A model generated the notes under the pieces. That model had not been told where the DNA came from and did no database searches. It worked only from the letters and a program-made list of their open reading frames with translations. Below are positions 56,400-64,000 of a DNA stretch of 64,000 bases, piece after piece; position 1 is the stretch's first letter, and each line of letters starts with the position of its first letter. The stretch comes from Uranotaenia lowii (Eukaryota; Arthropoda; Insecta; Diptera; Culicidae). The stretch covers positions 274,021,413 to 274,085,412 of the forward strand of contig NC_073692.1 in the NCBI RefSeq assembly GCF_029784155.1, read 5' to 3'. The position numbers and the translations under genes were made by a program.

Positions 56400-57550
56400 A
56401 ATAGCCGAATTTTGCCTCGTAATGGGTACATTTTACGCTTTGCGGTTTTACGGCTAAAATACGGTCTTTGAACTGCAATAACTTTTTTCTTATAAGTAAG
56501 ATCGTATTGCAAACTTCGGGTGAAGTATTTGTCTTGGTTTAGGCTTAAAGAAAAATGTTCATAAAAGCAATCAGTCAATGAAGAAAAATTTATTATTGAT
56601 CAGATCAAAGTAAAAGCAAGTGATTATCATTTTTCGCTTCAAATCTGGTTCTTGCAAACTCGATACAAATCTAAGATTTAAGTTTGAAATTTGACGTTTG
56701 ATAAAAAAACATAAATATTTTAAATGTTAAATAATAAACCAAGAAAACATTTTATTCTCTGTAAATTTGTGTACGTGAACATTTCATGTTTCTGTATCAG
56801 CCTTTTTTTTTAATTGAAAACCAATCCAGAATTTAAATTGTGTATTTTTGAAAAAAAAAAATAGAACCAAGATTTTTCTTAAAACCAAACTTGCCAATAA
56901 ACTTAAATTCTACTTTATATTTATGATTTTCAGATGAAATTTTAAAATTAAATTAATTATCAAATCTTTAACTCTGCAATCTCTTATGATTTGAATTTTT
57001 AATTTTTTTTCTTGATTGGAAATCTCGCTGAAACTGAGGTGAATCTGAAACTAAATTTTGAATATTCTGAACCTGCATTCAAAATTCGAATTAAAAATCT
57101 GTTTCGAATTTTATTACAACTTCTGAACCTTATGGAACACAAGAGTTTTAAATATGAACCAAAATGTGAAATTTGTATCAGCCATCATAATGAAAATTTA
57201 GAAGTTTTGGGATTCAGTAGATTTTTTTAACCCAATTTGTGGAAATGCACATATAAATTTCGAAAGATGTATAGGGTTCTGAGTTTTTATTTCTGGATCG
57301 TTGTATTAATGCTTTGTTCTGCCTGCGGATGAAGTTCAAATACTTTGAATCCGGACACGAAAAAAAAACTCAATATGGTTTCCCAAGCAATCAAAAGTCT
57401 CATTAAAAAGATCGAACACAGCCTAATCAGCATAATCAATGTGCTGAAGTTCCTTTTATTCAGCCCAAAATTTAAGTTCTTATTGAAACTTTGAAGTTCC
57501 ATAACAGATTTGAACGGCCTTCTATTCAGCCCACAAGAAAACGTTTAATC
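56400..57550. other. AT-rich stretch, nothing recognised
   Basis: Frames up to 72 codons, no domain. Confidence 0.5.
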
Positions 57551-57559
57551 AGCAAAAAC

Positions 57560-58010
57560 AAAAAATAATTCTCCTCTCCTCTCTTATTTTGGTCATCACC
57601 AGCCCATGTGGTGCTGCCGGTTTCTCGGCATCCATCTTTATTCCTTCCATCACCTCCCTCATTTGATCTTACTTAATTGCTTTGTTTTTAACTTTGTTCG
57701 ATACATGCCGGCCCGCACGCCAGTTCTGCTACGCAATAATTTGATTCGCTTACTCAAGCAATCAAACAACCTAATGGAAAAAATTAGTCATGGTACCAGA
57801 TTTGAACCCCATCCTCCGAGATGATAGCCGAACACGCTGCCACGAGGCACGCCTAGATGTTGCCTTACCGGCAGCTAAAATTCGAAGTGGTTATAAGCTT
57901 CCTAGAATACCCGCAAGGGCAACCAGCGGCCAACAGCAAAGACGCATGTTGATTATTACTAAGAAACATTACGAAACGGCGTATAAATCAATCATCCGTT
58001 AAAATAATAT
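57560..58010. other. Small GC-richer block with a tRNA-like SINE head
   Basis: On the minus strand 57850-57791 reads TGCCTCGTGGCAGCGTGTTC, an A-box-like start, then GGGGTTCAAATCT, a B-box-like word, as in tRNA-derived SINEs. The remaining sequence is unassigned. Confidence 0.4.
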
Positions 58011-58354
58011 CGGTTTAAAAAAAAAGAAATTCCATGTTTATAACTGTTAAGCATAAAATTATACAAATTCTTGATTTTATCTTGATATTTAATCAATGAA
58101 TTGCTTCAACTACTTTGAATGTGTGATAAATTCGTGGTAAGTAAATACAGTTGGACGAAATTTTATAAAGTCAAAGTATTTACTCTTTTAAAAAACAATC
58201 ATTTGCGAGTTAGCTTTAAGTTGTTCTGAGTTGAAGCTTCAAAAAAAATTATACATTTCAACAATTTCCAAGCTCCAAAAAATGATTTATTTATTATATG
58301 CCCTTTTGTGATGTCGTTCACATTTCATATTCATGAAATGGCGGACATTTCTCA

Positions 58355-58570
58355 AAAAAGGCTATTTGAGGAACTTTGTGGAACTTCGAGTCCATAGAAG
58401 GCTATTTGAGGAACTACTTAGAACTTAAAGTTCACAGAAGGCTATTTGAGACCTTATTTCTAACTTTTATACCGTGTGGATGCGATTGACATGTCACAAA
58501 AAAGGCAATTTGAGGAACTTTTTGGAACTTCAAGTCCATAGAAGGCTTTTTGAGGAACCTTTTGTAACTT
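58355..58570 (+). repeat. 41-bp minisatellite in two blocks
   Basis: The unit AAGGCTATTTGAGGAACTTT(TTGGAACTTCAAGTCCATAG) occurs at about 58359, 58399, 58438 (partial), 58503 and 58541. A non-repeat gap lies between the third and fourth copies. Confidence 0.8.
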
Positions 58571-58855
58571 TCATGCTCACATTCGAGAAAATTTGGTACT
58601 AATTCCCTTTGAAACCTTTATTCAGCGAAATTCGAACTTTGGAGGAACAAGTTTAAGTAGATATGAGACTTTTGGTTGCTTGGGTTCTTATTATCTTTTT
58701 TTTTCACAATCGGAAAATAATATAAAGCAACAAAATCAACAATTTTTTGGTTGCACCAAAAATTTAGGATCTAATTTCCCATAATTTTGGAACATTGATT
58801 CCAAATGAGAGATTTTTTTCTTTAAACTCATTTTAGATAACTTATATAACATGTA

Positions 58856-59769
58856 TGGGAGAGTGGGGAATCATGGGCCACTTTTTTTCGTTGTTCCATA
58901 ACTTCTTTATTATAAATGATAAAATGAAAATTAAAAAAGGGTGTGATTTTCTACATTTTCAAGGTATCATAAGGTTTTTTTTTTTAAATTTTTAATATGT
59001 TATTTTGCTCAAATTCTGACTGTTTGAAAAAAAACAATATTTTTTGGATTTTGAAAAATGGTGGGGAATTGTGGGCCACCAAATATAAATTGACCAAATA
59101 TCATGCTAAGTTTATAAGTTGACCCAAAACTGTGATTTCCTAATTCATTTCGTAATTTTAAAGCAATTTCAGATGATGAAATAAAAAAGAGAGCTGTGTA
59201 TGATCGAATAGGTTCCAAAACCTGGCTCGCGAACATTTTGCCAAAATTTCTAAGACAGGATGGACAAAATATTTTTCATAACTCTTCATTTGGCATAAGA
59301 AAACTTTACAGATAGAGAAAACGTATTTTAAGTTCTGAATGTGTATAAAAACATAAAAATATAGGTGGTTCAGGATGTGTGGCCCACAATTCCCCACAAG
59401 CTATGATTTGCAAGTTGGTTGCGTTTGTGTGACTTATTGATGTTTCATCAAAAATTCCTTTTCCATGTGATAGATCATGAAAAAACTAAGATCATAAGTG
59501 TATGAGCATATTTTTGTTATGCAGTTTAGGCTCCCCATCGATGAAATTAGCGGGTGTTTTTTTAATTATGTAAGTAAATTTTTCTAACTTTTTTTAGCTT
59601 GATAAATAAAAGAAGCATATGATGCGTATTTAATCAACAAAATATAGAAATATATGCTCACGCAAAGTGACGTCAATGACAGTTGGTTTGAAATTTTTAT
59701 CTCAACACACATCTGAGATATTAAAAGTGGCCCACGTTTCCCCATGGCCCACGTTACCTCACTTTCCCC
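58856..59769. mobile_element. TA-duplicating MITE with GTGGGGAATNRTGGGCCAC iterons
   Basis: Tips TGGGAGAGTG and, inverted, GGGGAAAGTG, flanked by TA (58854-58855 and 59770-59771). Iterons are GTGGGGAATCATGGGCCAC (58863-58881), GTGGGGAATTGTGGGCCAC (59061-59079), the latter inverted exactly at 59379-59397, and further inverted copies at 59727-59744 and 59745-59763. No transposase. Confidence 0.8.
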
Positions 59770-59771
59770 TA

Positions 59772-61150
59772 TAAATTGATAAAAGAAATAAGTCTTGTGT
59801 TTTTCGAAAAACTCTAGAGTTTTCAAAAAACATTAAAAAAAAAAGTTATGCAATTATTTAAAAATCAACTTTCTCAAAGACTTTAAGTTGTATTAACTTT
59901 TGAGAATAATGTTTAACTAGTTTTCTTACAGTTTATTTTTCCCAATTATGCAAAATTCGGGATTTTTTTAGAAATTTTCCATCAACTTTCACGCAAATTA
60001 AAATTAATTTATTATCTTAAGCATAAGTCAAATCTTTTGTAGTATTCAATGAGATTTTTGAATAACGTAAAACTTAATTTTTATCATTTTAAGACCTTCT
60101 TAGTGATGCTAGTTTTAGTTGTATTGCAATTCATTGAAATTTTTTTAAACATTTTAAAAATAATTTAATTCTAAAATCCTTGCGATGCATTCTTATTCTG
60201 CAAAGCTATTTTGAGCTTTAAGTATAAGAGATTATACTTAAAACTCAAAATACCTTTGCAGAATATGAATATTTGAGGAGAACTATAAAAAGATTCTTAT
60301 TAAGTTTAGTTTTTTCATGTAGATTTTTTGGTTCATTAGTTTTTATCTAAATATTGAAAATGCATGTGGATTTAAAAATCAATGATCAAATTTGCATGAA
60401 ATGCAAAACCTAATTTGAACCAGAATTTCTCAAAAACTTTCTTTTTTTGACATCTAATAATGATACGAATTGAATATAAAGAATCCTAAACGAGATACAA
60501 AATTGAAATATGAAAACAGTAATACAATCTTTATTTTTCGAATATATGAAACCGGAACCTAAGATTCAATTAAAGATTCATTTAAAATCCATTAAATATT
60601 CCGACCTGAATTTTAATCAACAACCGAAATTTTTCAACAAACTTAAGCTGAATTCTGAACCTGTGATCAGTTTTTAAGGTTTTGGCATCAGTTCTAAGTC
60701 AAAATAGTCTCTTCTGAAAAACCTTACTCAATCATTAAAAATTGAATGAGGAAATTTCGTTTTTGGGTAGTGTAGAATACCGCGTTTGCTTTTTCTGAAC
60801 CCTCATGGGGGGGGGGGAGGGGAAATATAACTCAAGTTTTCAATAAATTGGACCCAATAAGATAAAATTGTGCGTGCAACAAACTAGCATATAATCTATA
60901 TTGCAAAAAGTCGAAAAATGTTTTAAAATAATTTCAAGTTATTTAAGATCGAAAATTTTAAAAATCTCGAATGATATTTTTGCCCCCTATTACAGTTCAA
61001 CTTTCAATCTTTTAACTGTTTGAATTTATCAATTTTTTTTTATAAAATATCTTATACTTTATTTATTTCCCCTACTTTTGAGAATATCGAAGGAGAGTAG
61101 GGGTGTCAACAAAAGAAGATTTTGAATTTTTTTTTCCGGCCTTATTTGTG
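59772..61150. other. AT-rich stretch with one hairpin
   Basis: Apart from the hairpin at 60190-60269 and a G-run at 60808-60818, nothing is recognised. Confidence 0.5.
60190..60269. ncRNA. 38-bp-arm hairpin, precursor-like
   Basis: Left arm 60190-60227 and right arm 60232-60269 are complementary except for three positions and enclose a GAGA loop. The stem is long and almost perfect, as in some small-RNA precursors, but the four-base loop and AT-rich arms also fit a miniature inverted repeat or chance palindrome expansion. No mature product can be named. Confidence 0.4.
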
Positions 61151-61151
61151 T

Positions 61152-61298
61152 TATTTACTAGCTTACCTGGTGTGCTTTGCAACACCTTTGAAAATAAGTG
61201 AAAGCAATTAATTTTTTTTTAAATTCTTAAAATTTTATTTTATTTGCAGATGATTTTAGATTATATCTCAATATCTTTCAGATGGAATCTCTTCGAAA
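61152..61298 (+). mobile_element. Repeat family A, copy 3, left fragment
   Basis: ACTAGCTTACCTGGTGTGCT and CAACACCTTTGAAAAT match the start of the copy at 28043. The fragment ends in the 22-bp sequence TTCAGATGGAATCTCTTCGA(AA), which reappears at 63453. Confidence 0.8.
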
Positions 61299-61343
61299 GG
61301 AGTAGGCCTTGGGTTGACCGTATTGAACGTGTTTTTTTCCGTT

Positions 61344-61447
61344 CGTTGAAAGTTTAAGAAAATTGAGTGTTTCTGGTGAAATTTGTGAAAACAGACGTTG
61401 AAAGTTTAAGAAAATTGAGTGTTTCTGGTGAAATTTGTGAAAACAGA
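61344..61447 (+). repeat. Two 52-bp tandem copies
   Basis: CGTTGAAAGTTTAAGAAAAT (61344) recurs exactly at 61396. The two copies are identical over the whole 52 bp, so the duplication is recent. Confidence 0.95.
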
Positions 61448-61858
61448 CTGGAAAGTGTAGATCACTATAAACTAACTGAGGCCAGATGTTTACTTTTTGA
61501 TGAGTTCGTTCCAAAACGTTTATTTCGTTAAAATTCCGTTGCATTTCGTTAAAACTAGGATTGAAATTTGAATGTTATCACCCTGAATTCTAAATTTTTC
61601 TGGCTTACTAGAATTTTGTCCATTTGGACACAGCTTAACGGATTTAAAGTTTCACATTTGGAGATTATTATATTTCACTTATTTCTGCTATAAGGGTAAC
61701 TTTTTCAGTAAAAAAAACTTTCGAGTTCTAAATGGACTTCGGAGGTTTTTATATTCTATTCATCTTTTCTGATCCTCTAATAAATCTTAGAATTTAATTT
61801 TTTTTTATTTATATGTTTTGTGATTTCAGTGTACAAAATAAATCATTTCCAGTCACTA

Positions 61859-63103
61859 AGGAGTGTATCGAAAATAAGTTAAAACACATTTTTTTTCATT
61901 GTATTGATTTTATTGATGATTCAAACAAAGAAACGGTTCGAAAGTGTTTTAAAAAGCTTATTCTTACTGTTTGTAAAGAAATACAAGTAAAAAAGTAATT
62001 TTTGGTAATATTCTCGGATTTTCGACTTGACGCATTTCATTAGGTTTTTTTACAGCTGATTGATTTTGGCCGCAGCACTCCAATTTTTCTTGAAAACCGC
62101 CATGGCCATGATCCTGTTGGCCTTACCATCCTTCTTGAAAACTCTTTTGACGATAGCCCAATATCGTTCGATGGGCGAAGCTGGGGGCAGTTTGGTGGGT
62201 TAATATCTTTCTCAACGAAATCTACATCGTTATCCTCAAACCATCTAAGAGTGGATTTAGCGTAGTGGGCTGACGCCTAATCCGTCCAGAACAATGGTGG
62301 AATCGTATGGTTGTTTGCAGCAACCTTTTCTGCAAACATTCCTTTTGCTAGATATCGGCATTTAATATTCCTTTTGTAAAGAAACTCGCCGACTTCAATC
62401 CGCAGGAGCAGATTGCCTGCCTCACAAGCACTTTCTGGCCAATTTTTTCCATCTCAATCGACTTCTCGTGGTCATTCACATCCTCCCCAATAGCTGAAGT
62501 GTAGAATTGTGGTCCCGGAAGAGTACTGAGTATCATCTTTTACATAAGTTTCATCGTCCATGGGAATGCACACATCTGGATTCTGCAAAATCCGATGATA
62601 CAGCTTCCGGGCTCTGGTTTTGGCTCGTGATTTTTGTTCAGCCGTTTGTTTGGACACTTTCTGCTTCTTATATGTCTTCAGGTTGTTCCGTTTCATCCCA
62701 AATCCCGTATGGACATCGATCGATTCCGGTTGATTACCTTACGGTCCAGATTTGAGTCAGATGGTCCTGATTTTCTGCCTCTTCCTGGCAAATCATCGAA
62801 CGTATAATGTTCCCCGAACTTGTGGATGATGGATTTTACGCTCGCCGGATGAATGCCGAAACGTTACGCCACTTCATTCATCGAGATGCCCTTCTCTCGC
62901 ATCCAAGTGTCCAACACACGAATTTTATCTTCTTTTTCAATTCGCGACATTTTGGGAGAAACGATTTTTTCAAACGTAAACAAATCGCTGGTTCACTCTT
63001 GACAGATTAAGAGGCTACATACAGGTGAGCACAGTTGTGCGCGTTCACGCGTTAGTAAATAGAAGGCTCTAATAAGTTTATAGTTAATTTTCGATACACT
63101 CCT
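61859..63103 (-). mobile_element. Full-length DD37E Tc1/mariner (ITmD37E-type) transposon, 1,245 bp
   Basis: TIRs AGGAGTGTATCGAAAAT at 61859-61875 and inverted at 63087-63103 are flanked by TA (61857-61858 and 63104-63105). The length and TA target fit Tc1/mariner, and the encoded transposase relic has 37 residues between the second Asp and the Glu, the ITmD37E arrangement described from mosquitoes. The copy is complete in length but its gene is broken. Confidence 0.92.
62050..62950 (-). pseudogene. DD37E Tc1/mariner transposase pseudogene
   Basis: Cut-and-paste transposase. From the ATG at 62950: MSRIEKEDKIRVLDTWMREK and a paired-like DNA-binding region (HPASVKSIIHKFGEHY), interrupted by a stop after NEVA (GCG TAA). 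A frame shift with a probable small loss follows IRDLG near 62695. Then come RNNLKTYKKQKVSKQT and DDETYVKDD, which holds the first catalytic Asp. The second catalytic Asp in FWTD is followed at once by TAG where Leu is usual. The block HYAKSTLRWFEDNDVDFV and INPPNCPQLRP follows, a one-base loss shifts the frame, and IERYWAIVKR with the catalytic Glu continues to the C-terminus AAAKINQL. All three catalytic residues are still present in the DNA, but at least two stops and two frame changes abolish the protein. Confidence 0.9.
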
Positions 63104-63452
63104 TATATGTTCTGGCTGTGGAAGTACGATTAGTGATTAGTGATTGTAAGGAGTTGATTTGCCGTTTATGAATTACAAATTCATTTGCAACATCAACATT
63201 CGATTACCCCTCGGCATTTTGACATTAGCTTTCAAATTGGCCTTTGCTCTCTTTCGATCTCCCTCTCTATCTCGCTCACGCGGCTTCGCGTCAGTCGTCT
63301 GCGGGCATAGTCCATGGAGCCTCAAGTCAGCACAACGCTCCTTGAGTCAACAGGTCGTCTCGCGATAGTTGGACATCCGAAGTGGAAAATATAATAACCG
63401 GAGATTTTCCAGATGATAACGAAGTGTAATTTTACAGTGATGAGTGACATCA

Positions 63453-63795
63453 TTCAGATGGAACCTCTTCGAAATGCCAACTGCAACTTGAGTTTCAAAT
63501 TGCAATACAAAGATAAAATACAACGATTGATTGAAAGCTGAAATTTAGTCTTCATTTGTGGAGGGAGATCTCAAACTACCTTAGAGATTTTTTTATAAAC
63601 ATATAACGTTTTGTTCAACACTTATGGCAATTTGCTTGTTAAGTTTTAGAGTTATGCTAAACAACTTGTAAGGGAGCCCTCCTTCCTCTTCGCATCTCAC
63701 TTCCTAAAGAACGGAGGGGTAATGAATTATCATAGAAATATTTCTCGTAACCAAGCGACCCATGTCAAATTTGATGACAACAAAGTTACAAGTAT
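63453..63795 (+). mobile_element. Repeat family A, copy 3, right fragment
   Basis: Continues the family after the insertion: CAACTGCAACTTGAGTTTC and CAATACAAAGATAAA correspond to 28185-28215. The array-type phrases GGGAGCCCTCCTTCC, GGAGGGG and TATCATAGAAATATTTCTCG and a ...GTCAAATTTGATGA anchor follow. Confidence 0.75.
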
Positions 63796-63834
63796 AGTTT
63801 AAATTAAAAATTAGGATTAAGTTTGTTCGAGGCA

Positions 63835-64000
63835 TGACACCATAGACTTGAATTTCGAGATATGAGACCTAAGACCGAAGAATTGCAACTTGAAACTTGG
63901 AGACCTGAGACATGAGATCTTGACCTGAGGCTACCATGCAATGAGACTTGAGACATGTCTCACGTCTTAAACCTCAAGTATCATAACAAATGTCTTATGT
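63835..64000. repeat. Degenerate GAGACYTGAGAC repeat
   Basis: Words of the form GAGACCTGAGACATGAGA recur with drift to the window end. Confidence 0.55.

Larger units (their letters stand above)
61299..63452. mobile_element. Insertion with 22-bp flanking duplication, itself containing a Tc1/mariner element
   Basis: Bounded by 61277-61298 and 63453-63474, a 22-bp direct repeat with one mismatch, which interrupts family A. The outer left part carries a 52-bp tandem duplication (61344-61447). The outer right part (63160-63430) is GC-richer and ends near TTTTACAGTGATGAGTGACA. The nature of this inserted DNA, apart from the Tc1/mariner at 61859-63103, is unknown. Confidence 0.6.

Noticed and set aside
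61813..61998. 61-codon plus-strand frame
   Set aside because: Crosses the left TIR of the Tc1/mariner element and has no domain.

Overview
The window looks like intergenic or intronic DNA from a large, transposon-rich dipteran genome, most likely a culicine-type mosquito. The background is AT-rich with almost no coding potential. Nearly every recognisable coding segment belongs to a mobile element: an errantivirus, an RTE-like LINE, R1-like and jockey-like LINE relics, and two DD37E Tc1/mariner transposase relics. The organism call is inferred from this mix and from the fused MITE and TIR types; no host gene was recognised that could confirm it.

Layout. 1-3.1 kb: jockey-like reverse transcriptase relic (minus strand) split by a CAGGG-tipped element. 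3.5-4.7 kb: Harbinger-type MITE with TAA duplications. 5.0-6.25 kb: GC-richer island. 7.0-8.0 kb: 9-bp satellite. 8.58-8.81 kb: short TIR element. 8.8-12.6 kb: featureless. 13.4-14.95 kb: an old copy of a tandem-array repeat (family A), then a deleted transposase. 15.3-19.2 kb: hairpin tail, mirrored motif arrays and two MITEs. 19.4-22.0 kb: long-TIR foldback element. 22.4-23.5 kb: island. 25.0-25.3 kb: dispersed repeat. 28.0-30.0 kb: best copy of family A, with about ten 150-bp units. 30.2-31.65 kb: 5'-truncated RTE-like LINE with a perfect 12-bp duplication. 32.3-32.5 kb: a possible host exon.

33.26-42.52 kb is the centrepiece. A TTAA-flanked, piggyBac-like palindromic element carries repeated GGGTGCACGG motifs facing the centre. 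It has been invaded by an RTE tail, a tRNA-derived SINE and a complete 7,214-bp errantivirus. The errantivirus has gag, pol and env on the minus strand, LTRs that are identical by eye, a tRNA-Ser type primer site, and a CATA duplication. It appears structurally intact and recently inserted.

42.7-45.3 kb: two hAT-type MITEs with 8-bp duplications, the dispersed repeat, and a SINE head. 46.8-48.0 and 53.1-54.5 kb: GC-richer islands. 49.6-52.7 kb: decayed R1-like LINE with a degenerate minisatellite. 55.5-56.4 and 58.9-59.8 kb: two TA-duplicating MITEs built like the one at 18.5 kb. 60.2 kb: a long perfect-type hairpin. 61.15-63.8 kb: a triple nest, in which a family A copy is split by an insertion with a 22-bp duplication that itself contains a complete-length but broken DD37E Tc1/mariner element. 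No host gene, tRNA gene, rRNA or CRISPR was established.
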